Shown here: piece after piece, positions 54,874 to 64,000 of the stretch
Layout of the letters: each line of letters opens with the position of its first letter
Position numbering within the stretch: position 1 is the stretch's first letter
Assembly (NCBI GenBank): GCA_944472135.2
Contig: OX235263.1
Coordinates: forward strand, 19,955,379-20,019,378
DNA: 64,000 bases
Direction of reading: 5' to 3'
Source: Trichobilharzia regenti
Taxonomy: Eukaryota > Platyhelminthes > Trematoda > Strigeidida > Schistosomatidae
Translations under genes and position numbers: made by a program
Notes under the pieces: generated by a model
Told to the model about the DNA's origin: nothing
Databases searched by the model: none
What the model saw: only the letters and a program-made list of their open reading frames with translations

Positions 54874-56013
54874 TCATGAGCATCTAATTCTTTCAGTGGT
54901 ATGCACAGTGGTATGGACAATAGTACCCTCCTTCACTATCCAAAACTTGCATCGGATACTTGATAGTGCTTGTGAAGAACCCAAATGACCTTCAGGAACG
55001 TGGTGGCGTTTTATAATGAGATTAGTGACTGGATGGCAGCAGGGTAATAAGGCTGGATGGCGGGTCTCATATGCCGATTCTAACATTTGCAAACATCCAC
55101 CAACTCTAGCGATCCCTTCGAAAACTATCGGGGTTAATCTATCTAAACGCACCTTGAAATCTGCGAAATCGAGATTATCCACCTTAACTATCTCACCCCA
55201 CGCTTCCCACTGAGCAGCCCTCAAAATCGCTAACTCTGCATTTCTAATATCTTTGACTCTCAAAGGTTCCATGTTCATATTATCGTATCTTGAATGATGC
55301 ATGACCTTTAAATACGTAACATATCGTGCCAACCACGCAACGGCCTTCAGTAGTTTGTACCAAGAAGAATAATGTTTGAAAAGTGGATGTAAACCTGAAT
55401 GTCTTTCTTGAGTAGATGTTAAACTGACACTTGTCTTAAACTCCAAGACACACTCGCCTATCGGGGGTTCATCTTCTCTGCTAGGCCGTATACTATCAGC
55501 TCGTAGCAAAAACTCTGGACCTCTCCACCACTTATTTTTCACCACATTCATATCAATAACTCCTCGCGGTATTAGATCAGCTGGATTTTTTCCGGACGGT
55601 ACGTACCTCCACTGCTCGGTAGTTGTTAGTTCACGAATTTGAGATACTCTGTTAGCTACAAAACATGCATATCTTGCTGACTCGTTTCGTATATAATATA
55701 TCACAGACATCGAATCAGTCCAAAACGTTACGGGATGCTTGGGGTAATCCAACTCTTTACACACCGTTGTGAATAACTGCACAGCTAGTAAGGCGGCATT
55801 AAGTTCTAATCTCGGAATCGAAACCGTCTTTAGAGGTGCAACTCTAGATTTACCCATCACCAGGCTAACATCTATATCTTTCCTTAAGGTGGTTCTGATG
55901 TATACGGCTGCACCTAATCCAACCTCAGAGGCATCAGAAAAAACATGGAAGTCAATTATATCATGATTTCTCGACGGCTTAAGTGGACGTGAGACGGAAT
56001 GTAGATTCAGCAT
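54874..56013 (-). pseudogene. Pao/BEL RNase H and N-terminal integrase
   Basis: RNase H residues are visible: FSDASEVGLGAAVYI, IPRLELNAALLAV and FWTDSMSVIYYI. The tail enters the integrase zinc-binding region (HHVPEGHLGSSQALSSIRCK, FWIVKEG) and stops at 54874. The DDE catalytic core is not present anywhere downstream. Confidence 0.85.
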
Positions 56014-56049
56014 TCTTAAACTGTTAACCCACCCTTTCCACTCTTCTCT

Positions 56050-57175
56050 CTACCTCTCACTTAATGGTTCATCCCACTGTAACCCTTTCCTGCATGTCTC
56101 TTGAAATAACCTCCTAGCCGGAAGTAGATAAGGTGCTACTAATCCAAGTGGGTCAAACACGGACGACAACACAGAGAGCACACCTCTCCGAGTAACTGGC
56201 TTATCAATATCACCAACACTAAATCCAAAGGTATCAGAGTTCACATCCCATCGCATACCTAATGTGCGTTCAACTGGTAGAGTATCAACAGGCAAATCTC
56301 GTACGGTAGGTTCTCTGTCTTCTGGATCTATATGCTTCAAAACGTCTAGGCTGTTCGAGACCCACTTAGTTAGACGAAAGCCGGCCTTAGCTAACACTTC
56401 AGTGATGCTTGTTGCAAATCTAACTGCAGACTTATCATCATCGAAGGAGGTTAAACAATCATCTACATAGAAGCAACAATCGATGGGGTCCAGCAGACCA
56501 TCAGAACCAAACGTGGACACAGCCTTACGAAGAGCAAAATTAGCACAAAACTGGGAAGACGTGGAGCCAAATGGATGCACTATCATCCCATATTCTGACA
56601 CCTTACCACAAGGACCATCATCAAACCACAAGAAACTTAAGTGATCTCTGTCGCTCTCTGGCACCTTCACTTGTAGGAACATTTCCTCTATATCCGCAGC
56701 GACAGCAACTGTAAACTTTCTGAATCTTAACAGCAGTCCAGCTAATGAGCTCACGTAATCTGGACTACTATATAGATTATCATTCAAAGAAACCCCTTCG
56801 TGTTTCGCAGAACAATCGAATACCACACGGAGTTTAACTGGCTTGCTCGGATTAAAGACGGGATGATGGGGCTCGCTATGATCAACTGGTCTTCCAACGT
56901 AAACCTTCATTACATGTTTGTTGACGACATCCCTATATTTGGTCCAGAGACCTGTATCCGTTACAAACTTCTTTAAACCCATTAGTCTCTGAAGAGCAAC
57001 TTCTCTGTTATAAACCAACTGTTCAACTTTAAATCCCCCAGGTAGGCCAACGCTGAAACGCCCATTGTCGTATTTACAAGACTCCTAAACTATTTTAACT
57101 GCCTTTAAGTCTTCCACAGAACGACCCTTCTCTGGGATACCACAGTCACAAAACTCCTTGTCATACATATTTCTA
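56050..57175 (-). pseudogene. Pao/BEL reverse transcriptase
   Basis: Blocks: RNMYDKEFCDCGIPEKGRS before RT, PVFNPSKPVKLRVVFDCSAK, LAGLLLRFRKFTVAVAADIE (first catalytic Asp), HPFGSTSSQFCANFAL, CFYVDDCLTS (catalytic DD), RGVLSVLSSVFDPLGLVAPY. A TAG at 57087-57085 interrupts the frame upstream. Another TAG at 56052-56050 separates RT from RNase H in the same frame. Otherwise open for more than 320 residues. Confidence 0.9.
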
Positions 57176-57176
57176 A

Positions 57177-57980
57177 TCATAGTCTCCAGTTTGCCCCATT
57201 GTTTGCAGCTAATGATGATATGTGGACTATGGGTATAGGTCCTCTCACTATCCATCCCAGGGGTGTTTTCGTCGCGAACAGATCATCTCTACCTCCGAAT
57301 CTCCCTTTTAATACCTTGTGAGCTTCTGGCACACTACATCCAATGAGTATTCTTACTCTACCATATTGCAGTGTTGGAAACGGTATGTCATACATGTGCG
57401 GCTTACCGACAACTGTTTCATGACTAGGTACTATAACTTCGCCGAGTTTCATACTGGAGGTAGTGTAGGCAGTACCTACTTCAACGGTTTCTCCGGTAGT
57501 CAAGGATTCTAACTGAAATGACACTCGTTCACATATTAACGTTTTTGAAGAATTGAAAGTATTTAGGACTAAGGATTGTTTTGGGTCCTTAACACTCAAG
57601 CGGCCAGCCAGCTTAGCACCCATCAATGTAATGTCTGAACCATTATCTAGCAACACACATGTATCGACACATGACCTTGGTCCTCTTACTCTTGCTGGCG
57701 TGACACCTAAATAGACCTTCTGGAAGTTGTGCAGTGTAAGGCTGCTATTACAATCAATAGAACTCTCCTGATTCTTTGATAATGTCAACAGCGGATGTAA
57801 TCCTGATAAATCACTACTAACATTTCCAGCTGTCTCACAGTTAAGCCTTGTGTGCCCGTCCTTTAAACGGAAGAGGCATAACCGTTTCCTTTTCGCAATT
57901 TGTAACCTTTCTGTAGGAGACATTTGAGGGAAACGAGCATACAGATAACACACTTTCCTGAAAGTCCAATGCTTTGTCAC
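57177..57980 (-). pseudogene. Pao/BEL zinc knuckle and aspartic protease
   Basis: KRLCLFRLKDGHTRLNC is a CCHC knuckle with its second cysteine displaced. The protease active site is VLLDNGSDITLMGAKLAG, with the usual D-S/N-G triad as DNG, then a flap-like region and LIGCSVPEAHKVL. A frameshift near 57180 separates it from RT. In an intact element the protease releases the mature proteins. Confidence 0.8.
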
Positions 57981-57986
57981 AAGTGA

Positions 57987-58765
57987 TTATGTCTTAATCT
58001 CTGATCTCTCTGTTTCAGAAGCCGGATACAATTTACTGGCGAATTTACTCATAGCCTGATTAACATTGTCTATTGCTAATCTCAGTATATCGTCTAACCC
58101 TGACTCTAAACCTTCGTCCCCTAAACTGGAGCTGACTTTTATAAACTTTCTTTGTGAGCGAACGAATAATCTCTTAGCGATAGTCTCAAGCACAGAACTC
58201 GAGTTCAATTCATTCACACAATTAAAAGAAACGACAGTGTATCTATGCACCATTAAATTACCTAAAAACTCTGCGAGTTCCTCAGAGCCATCGTCTAACT
58301 GCGCGTCGTTACCCTTAACTGTCTCAAAAACATTCTGGATATCATAAAATGGCCCCCCAAACCTTTGGCGCAATATTCTCATGGCCTCAGTTTATCCTTT
58401 GTTTGGGGCATAAACTTGCAGCACTGTATGGCTCTTGGAGCGACACTAGTGCGGTACCATCAACTTCGTTTCGTCATTGATTACAAAACCATTCAACATG
58501 ACTTCAAACTACTTTACAAACTGCGGATGGTCAGCTTGGTTTCCTTAAAAATCCCGAGGGTCAAATTTTGAAAGTTTAAAACCCTTACTACCACTAGATG
58601 GCGGAACATAAACACCAGTCCTATCATGCTGAGCATCATACACATCATCGCAAATAACAGGCATAACAGACGCGAGCTCAACGTATAATTTTTCGCTAGC
58701 CCTGATGAAAGATAAGCTTTTACACAGTCGGATTGAATGCAACTGAGATGTTGCACGCACATAAG
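57987..58765 (-). pseudogene. Pao/BEL gag region
   Basis: Begins MRATSQLHSIRLCKS and continues through broken frames (KGFKLSKFDPRDF, then ILRQRFGGPFYDIQNVF). The RQRFGxP block and the following helices (GNLMVHRYTVVSFNCVNEL) match the Pao-type gag. Frameshifts lie near 58550 and 58385. Confidence 0.7.
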
Positions 58766-59541
58766 GACCTATAACTGTCTACGACTTTGACAGTATTTTA
58801 CAAAAGGATTACCATATTTATAATAATAATTTATATTTTCACATAAACGTATAAATTCACATGAAAATGCACGCCATTTTTACAGGCACGAACAAGTATG
58901 GTATAATGTCAAACCTTAAATTGTCTACAAGTTAATAATGTTTCAACAGTTAAATATTTGATACATATATATAATTACACTCATTGTCTGAACCAGGCCG
59001 TATAGTTATTGAATTGTACAGTTGTCCTCCAGGTTTCGCGGGAAAATCGACTTCGCTTCGCTATTACAATACAAAAACATGTTTGACCCTCTTTTCTTCT
59101 TAACACTAATGCATACTTATACTATGCGCAACCGGATTAAATGTAACTGAAACATTTCATGCGAGGCTTGATGAAGTACTGAGGAAATAAATAGGGTTTA
59201 CGATTATGACGCATTTCACACAAGTATTACTACGCTGCCTATCAATTTCGTTAACTATGCAATTTCCTTGAAATGATAATTAAGAGAGATACAGGTAGTC
59301 CACATAAATGCATATATTTACAAAATAACAACAGCCAAACAGTACATATTCCCATCAGAAAGGTGTATAACAATTCAGTGGCTACATCATAGTCAAATTA
59401 AAGTCCACTAATCGCGGTACGTTCAACGTTTGCGTTACATTTTTACGTGATTCGTTACATAAAATTTATCTTGTTGTAGTACTTGCACAAGTACTATACC
59501 ACTTCCATACTTGTAACCACTAACTCTCATTTCTAATAGTT
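58766..59541. other. AT-rich spacer between Pao and CR1 elements
   Basis: Should hold the CR1 5' untranslated region and perhaps the 5' end of the Pao element. Neither an LTR with TG..CA ends and duplication nor a clear boundary could be placed. Confidence 0.4.
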
Positions 59542-61125
59542 ATGGTTAATCAAAGTAAAAAGCAACGAACCCAATCCCCTGTAAAACTGGTGTCTAATTT
59601 AACGTCCTTGATTGCTACATCAAGCAACACACCCCCAACAAACGGCTATAGTGAGTCACATAACTCACGTGTATGCCGTAAGCGTCGAGCTGAAACTGAG
59701 GATAAAACTGTACTGACAGCCAGTATTAGCACTACTCCTAAAAATTCGGTACCCTCTGCTCATACAGAACTCCTCCCTTCACCTTATGTGCTTATGGAGA
59801 AACTCCAGCCATCAAGCTCTTTTTCAGTACTATCTTCAGAAATAGAACTTCTAAAGTTGTCTATAGGAGAACTTAAGGCTGAGTTAAGGGAAATAAAAAA
59901 CAGTAAGTCAGTAAATGCTGGAAACATCGAAACCAATACCGAGATATCCAAATTATCAGATCAGATCAGCGATATCAGATCGCAGGTCTGTGAACTGACA
60001 CCTCTAACTATCCTCATGAAAACGGTAAACCTTAACAAGCTTGACACAGAATCGGTAACTAAGGTAGATAACCTCATTAACTTTGTTACCACAGAAGTAA
60101 CAAAACGACTCGACGCAAAACTGAGTGCTATTGTCTACAACGTTCCGGACAATGAGGCACTAAAAAAGGTACAGCGCATCTTACTTAGTGAAGCGAAAAT
60201 GCCTAACTCCAAGACTAAGTGCTACAGGCTGAAGAAGAGTCAACATGAAAAGTGTTGTCCTATTCGTTTTCAGTTCGAAACACCGGCAGAGACCAGAAAA
60301 TTCATTCACTCCCAACACACCCTATCGCAAGCCAGAAACTACAAACATATAAAGGTCGGGGTGGAAAAAACAGTTATAGAAAGGCGCGCACACAACTATC
60401 TCACTAAGACTAATTGTGAAATAGGTAATAGGACATTGCAAGCAGCCATTATTCCCAACCCTGTGAAAGATACAGTAGACCCCACCGCATCACCCCTCTC
60501 AAAACACACAGAAATATCCCATCAGAGTGCAACACCAGCCGAAAGGCCACTAGACTGTAACCAAATAAATAATAAAACCATACCACCCATCACCGCAGAA
60601 TCTAAAATGCCACTAAATAACCCCAGAAAAAAAGTTAAAACCCCCCGAAATTCGACTTTGTCCTCTCCTAGCTATAATTCCATTGGTAAAGATAAGGAAA
60701 ATATGCCCCTAAATCATACCAACAAAAACAGTGGCAGCTTAAATAAGCCCACACTCCCCACGGTTAATAGTATTAGCACTCACAACGTGCTAAATCGCAC
60801 CGTGGCACACACTAATATCCAATGTCACAACGATGTCACCCTAAATAGTACAAGTGGTAATAGTCAGAACTCGGCTACCAACAACTCAGGGTCTTCAGAG
60901 TATGGCACACAAACAAATTTCGACCGGATATATGGTACAAGTCTGCTGGGAACTAACCCAAAATGCAGTACACACGAAACCCACACAAGGACACAACTAG
61001 CATCAAACAATAGGTGGAATAATAAGCCATGGTCATCACAAGGATCCAATCATTTTTTATCCCCCGCGTCCCTGTCAGCGTTGAAAAAACAGCTGGTAGG
61101 GATGTTAACACTCCTAAACCACTAG
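59542..61125 (+). CDS. CR1-type LINE ORF1 protein
   Basis: 527 residues. After a polar N terminus, residues of about 97-150 look like a coiled coil (LLKLSIGELKAELREIKNSK, then SDQISDIRSQV). Residues from about 195 (AIVYNVPDNEALKKVQRILL) to 290 resemble the RRM-like and C-terminal domains of LINE ORF1 proteins, with CYRLKKSQ and CCPIRFQFETPAETRKFIHS. The last 200 residues are Asn/Ser/Thr-rich and probably disordered. Such proteins bind the element RNA as a chaperone. No frameshift. The ATG context GTTATGG is plausible; an upstream start was not seen. Confidence 0.8.
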   Translation: MVNQSKKQRTQSPVKLVSNLTSLIATSSNTPPTNGYSESHNSRVCRKRRAETEDKTVLTASISTTPKNSVPSAHTELLPSPYVLMEKLQPSSSFSVLSSEIELLKLSIGELKAELREIKNSKSVNAGNIETNTEISKLSDQISDIRSQVCELTPLTILMKTVNLNKLDTESVTKVDNLINFVTTEVTKRLDAKLSAIVYNVPDNEALKKVQRILLSEAKMPNSKTKCYRLKKSQHEKCCPIRFQFETPAETRKFIHSQHTLSQARNYKHIKVGVEKTVIERRAHNYLTKTNCEIGNRTLQAAIIPNPVKDTVDPTASPLSKHTEISHQSATPAERPLDCNQINNKTIPPITAESKMPLNNPRKKVKTPRNSTLSSPSYNSIGKDKENMPLNHTNKNSGSLNKPTLPTVNSISTHNVLNRTVAHTNIQCHNDVTLNSTSGNSQNSATNNSGSSEYGTQTNFDRIYGTSLLGTNPKCSTHETHTRTQLASNNRWNNKPWSSQGSNHFLSPASLSALKKQLVGMLTLLNH

Positions 61126-64000
61126 TGCTGGCTCCCTCCTTGCATGAAAACAGGAACGGTCTAGTGCACCCGTATCCATTGGACACACTTGACACTTGCA
61201 CAAGTATAGGCCAAATAAAGAACCCTACCCACTTCTGTAACCTAACTAAAAATAAAAGTTCCTTAGTCTATAGCAAATCCAGTACTCCAACTCCTAATTC
61301 TCCACCGAAAACAGCACACAACAACTCGATAGACATAGGTGAGCATGATGCTGGAACTCCTCTTAACATAGGATCGTCATGTCCAGCAGAACTACTGGGT
61401 GCTGAACCATATTCGGGGCTGACTAACGAACTTAAATACTTCAAATGCTACTTCAACTCTCATCTTTACGTAATCCTCATAAATGCTAGATCTGTTCTAA
61501 ATAAATTGCCGATGCTCAGAGCACTCACAGTAATATACAAACCCCCTGTAATTGTCATCACTGAATCTTGGTGTCATTCGGACATCCTGGATGAAGAAAT
61601 AAGCTTAGATAACTACACACACTTTCGGTGTGACAGGGAAGGTGGTAAGGGAGGGGGTTGTCTCATGTACTTTCTGAATGCACTTACTGTATCACAGCTA
61701 GAAAGTAGTACACTTAACATGCCTGAGACTCTATGGGTTAATGTACACTTAAATAACGTAACAGCATTAATTGGATGCTCCTACAGAGCACCTGGCACCT
61801 TTAGTAATTACGAGACCCAACTTATTAATACTCTGGAGCAATTAACCGACTTACAATACGATCATAAGATCCTATGTGGGGACTTTAACTTACCTGAAAT
61901 CAACTGGGATATACCCACAGGTCCAACTAAATTTGATAAGTTCTTAGACACACTGGATATACTTGGCTGGAAACAAACTGTCACTACTCCCACAAGAGGT
62001 AACAACGTACTAGACTTAATCTTCTGCCACAATATAAGCCCCCTTTCAACGCTAGTAGGTTCTGAGTTCCCAGGGAGCGACCACAAAACAGTAATGTGTG
62101 CACTGCCAATTCCGCTGAGTAGCAATGCATCTCATACCTCCACTTCACAACAAGTAATATATAGGAACTATAGTAAGGCAAACTGGGCCTTAGTTGAATC
62201 GATGCTAAGATCCTCCAAATGGGATGAATACTTCACTACTGATGACCTATCGAGAGCCCTAACCATCTTCTACCATAACTCAAACACATGCTTAGATGCT
62301 GTCATTCCACTCCAAACACTAAAGGTTTCCCCACACAGAAAGTCATTCATAAAACCAAAGGATCGTAAGAAACTGAAGAAACTCTCAACAAGTTACTTCA
62401 AACACCACGACTTTGGCACTCTAGGTCTAATACTTAAAACCCTTAGCTCCATCACACAAGCTCAAGATTTCCGTATGAGAAAGGAAGAACGCATCGCAGT
62501 AGCCAGTCCTGCTAGAGTGTATGCACTCACAGAAATCTTAAGGAAGCGAATGAATCGCAAAAATCACAGCATTTCTCTCCTCATAGACAAAGGCAGGCTA
62601 TGCACTAACTCTGCAGACATATGTGAACTATTCAACAAAACGTTTGCAGGTAACTACCTTAAGCCCTCAGTCCAGCTACTCGATATACACCCTATTACTA
62701 AAATGGCACAAACTCCAACTCCACTGACACCAAACCAAATTAGCACTGTTCAATTCACTTACGCTGATATTAACCAAACTATAAGAACCCTCAAAAGTTC
62801 AAAAGGTTTCGGTACCGACGGTATATCATCTTACTTCTATAAATATGGTGGCCCTGACATTCCTCTACTGCTGCTTAAAATATTCACAATGTCCCTAGAA
62901 ACCCAAACTTACCCTGACATATGGAAGACTACATTCATTATGCCTAAACACAAATCTGGCTCGAAAACTGAAGTCAGTAACTACCGGCCAATCAATATCA
63001 CACCTATAGCATCTAGAATCATGGAGAGACTAGTCAAAGATAACTTAATCAAACATATGCTTAGCTGCAACATCATAAGTCCGAACCAACATGGATTCCT
63101 GAAATCCAGATCATGTTTAACATGTCACCTAGACTTCTTCAATTTTGTAACCAGCAGTCGTGACAGACGGCAACTAGTACTTGTCATCTACTTTGACATT
63201 TCTAAGGCATTTGACCGTGTTGACCATTTACTGCTAACAAATAAACTGAACTCCTTAGGAATACGTGACCCATTATTAGGATGGCTTAAATCATTCCTTA
63301 ACAATAGGTCCCAAATAGTTAAACTCGGGTCTGCAACCTCCAAACCTAGCCCTATCACTTCTGGTGTAGTACAAGGTAGTGTCATTGGACCCCTCCTATT
63401 TACACTATACATCAATGACATATGCGCTTGCTTCACGCACGGGAAACCATTCATCTTTGCAGATGACCTAAAAGTAGCTTATACATTCCAACGTGATGAC
63501 TTAGGGAACTTCGAGAATGTAGTACAGAAGGAATTAGATAAAATGGCTGCTTGGTCGTCCCTATGGAATCTCCAATTTAATCTGAACAAATGTGGCTGGA
63601 TCTGCTTCGGTGCACCCTCAATTGACCTGAAATTAACGCTCCAATCTGCTAACCTAACAAGACTCCGAAGTGTCGTTGACCTAGGCCTGAGGTACTCTAG
63701 TGACTTGACATTCTCAGAGCAAGTAGCATCACAGACTAGAAAATCGAGGATGCTCTTAGGATGCATACTCAGGAACTTTCACGACAATGAAGCCAAGCTA
63801 ATTCTGTACAAAACATGTGTCAGACCACTACTAGAATACTGTCCATTTATTATAAGCAGCACTCGCACACGTGACAAGCTAAGGATGGAAAGTATCCAAC
63901 GATATTTTACCTCAAAACTGCTTGGCTACGATTGTAAGAAAGACTACATCTCACGGTGCATGATCCTAAAACTTGACCCACTTTGGACAAGGCGACTTAT
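61029..64000 (+). CDS. CR1-type LINE ORF2: endonuclease and reverse transcriptase, partial
   Basis: Open for 990 codons to the window edge. The frame opens after a TAA at 61023; the first ATG is 61029. Endonuclease motifs: LINARSVLNKLP (about residue 148), VITESWCH (about 176), SYRAPG, LCGDFNLPEINW (about 282) and GSDHKTV (about 350). RT motifs: KGFGTDGISSYFYK (about 593), YRPINITPIASRIMER, YFDISKAFDRVDH (about 722, first catalytic Asp), SGVVQGSVIGPLLFTLYIND and FIFADDLKVAY (about 809, catalytic DD). All catalytic residues appear intact. It overlaps ORF1 by 97 nt in the minus-one frame, so translation probably uses reinitiation or frameshifting; residues 1 to about 130 have no known domain. 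Confidence 0.9.
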   Translation, partial: MVITRIQSFFIPRVPVSVEKTAGRDVNTPKPLVLAPSLHENRNGLVHPYPLDTLDTCTSIGQIKNPTHFCNLTKNKSSLVYSKSSTPTPNSPPKTAHNNSIDIGEHDAGTPLNIGSSCPAELLGAEPYSGLTNELKYFKCYFNSHLYVILINARSVLNKLPMLRALTVIYKPPVIVITESWCHSDILDEEISLDNYTHFRCDREGGKGGGCLMYFLNALTVSQLESSTLNMPETLWVNVHLNNVTALIGCSYRAPGTFSNYETQLINTLEQLTDLQYDHKILCGDFNLPEINWDIPTGPTKFDKFLDTLDILGWKQTVTTPTRGNNVLDLIFCHNISPLSTLVGSEFPGSDHKTVMCALPIPLSSNASHTSTSQQVIYRNYSKANWALVESMLRSSKWDEYFTTDDLSRALTIFYHNSNTCLDAVIPLQTLKVSPHRKSFIKPKDRKKLKKLSTSYFKHHDFGTLGLILKTLSSITQAQDFRMRKEERIAVASPARVYALTEILRKRMNRKNHSISLLIDKGRLCTNSADICELFNKTFAGNYLKPSVQLLDIHPITKMAQTPTPLTPNQISTVQFTYADINQTIRTLKSSKGFGTDGISSYFYKYGGPDIPLLLLKIFTMSLETQTYPDIWKTTFIMPKHKSGSKTEVSNYRPINITPIASRIMERLVKDNLIKHMLSCNIISPNQHGFLKSRSCLTCHLDFFNFVTSSRDRRQLVLVIYFDISKAFDRVDHLLLTNKLNSLGIRDPLLGWLKSFLNNRSQIVKLGSATSKPSPITSGVVQGSVIGPLLFTLYINDICACFTHGKPFIFADDLKVAYTFQRDDLGNFENVVQKELDKMAAWSSLWNLQFNLNKCGWICFGAPSIDLKLTLQSANLTRLRSVVDLGLRYSSDLTFSEQVASQTRKSRMLLGCILRNFHDNEAKLILYKTCVRPLLEYCPFIISSTRTRDKLRMESIQRYFTSKLLGYDCKKDYISRCMILKLDPLWTRRL

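Larger units (their letters stand above)
54874..58765 (-). mobile_element. Pao/BEL LTR retrotransposon, broken
   Basis: Order on the minus strand is gag, zinc knuckle, protease, RT, RNase H, start of integrase, as in the Pao/BEL group (Sinbad is the known schistosome example). The integrase core and 3' LTR are missing, and several stops and frameshifts interrupt the polyprotein. No LTR could be identified by eye at either end. Confidence 0.85.
59542..64000 (+). mobile_element. CR1-clade LINE, intact 5' two thirds, runs off the edge
   Basis: Two overlapping open frames, ORF1 (59542-61125) and ORF2 (61029 to beyond 64000), with no stop or frameshift. The organisation, the endonuclease-RT order and the FADD-type catalytic motif fit the CR1/Jockey group, of which SR1 and several Perere elements are schistosome members. 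The 3' end is outside the window. Confidence 0.9.

Noticed and set aside
1..64000. CRISPR array, operon or riboswitch
   Set aside because: No regularly spaced short repeats or bacterial gene arrangement; exon-intron genes and eukaryotic retroelements dominate.

Overview
The window looks like a repeat-rich, AT-rich invertebrate genome, most likely a blood fluke (Schistosoma). The reasons are the mobile elements: many RTE-clade LINE copies of the SR2/SR3 kind, a CR1-clade LINE, a Pao/BEL element, Penelope-like elements with GIY-YIG endonucleases, solo LTRs resembling Boudicca, and tRNA-derived SINEs carrying hammerhead ribozymes (Sm-alpha-like). The species cannot be resolved by reading alone.

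Two host genes can be assembled, both on the minus strand, from splice sites and reading-frame phase. Gene A runs 53324 to 42969. It has nine recognisable coding exons, a stop codon and an AATAAA signal, and its function is unknown. Gene B starts at 40702 and runs leftward through at least fourteen exons to 5211, where it is still open; its end is probably beyond the left edge. Its second exon carries a good match to the centrosomin N-terminal motif (CM1/Cnn_1N), followed by exons with coiled-coil character, so it is probably a centrosomin/CDK5RAP2-type centrosomal scaffold. The exon phases of gene B agree throughout except for one exon that lacks a single base in a T run.

Nearly everything else is mobile-element DNA inside introns or between genes. 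Positions 1-2250 hold Penelope fragments (with a perfect 190-bp inverted repeat) and an RTE tail. Positions 2465-11680 hold two LTR families, RTE fragments and a Penelope RT. Positions 12068-14850 hold a second Penelope family arranged as inverted copies. Positions 15640-33170 are dense RTE copies, including the best-preserved one at 22800-24680. Positions 34130-39960 hold RTE endonuclease and RT pieces, an intact hammerhead SINE and an LTR nested in an RTE copy. Positions 41000-54780 (gene A territory) carry RTE, Penelope and SINE fragments. Positions 54874-58765 are a broken Pao/BEL element on the minus strand. Positions 59542-64000 are the 5' two thirds of an apparently intact CR1-type LINE that runs off the right edge.

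Six solo LTRs from two families each have an exact target-site duplication, so LTR-LTR recombination has been common here. Two RTE families are distinguished below. Family A encodes a C-terminal region with an ETWPLRVEDMKRL-type motif and ends in a GACA-rich tail. Family B encodes a WIGHTLRKP-type C terminus and ends in short A/T-rich repeats.
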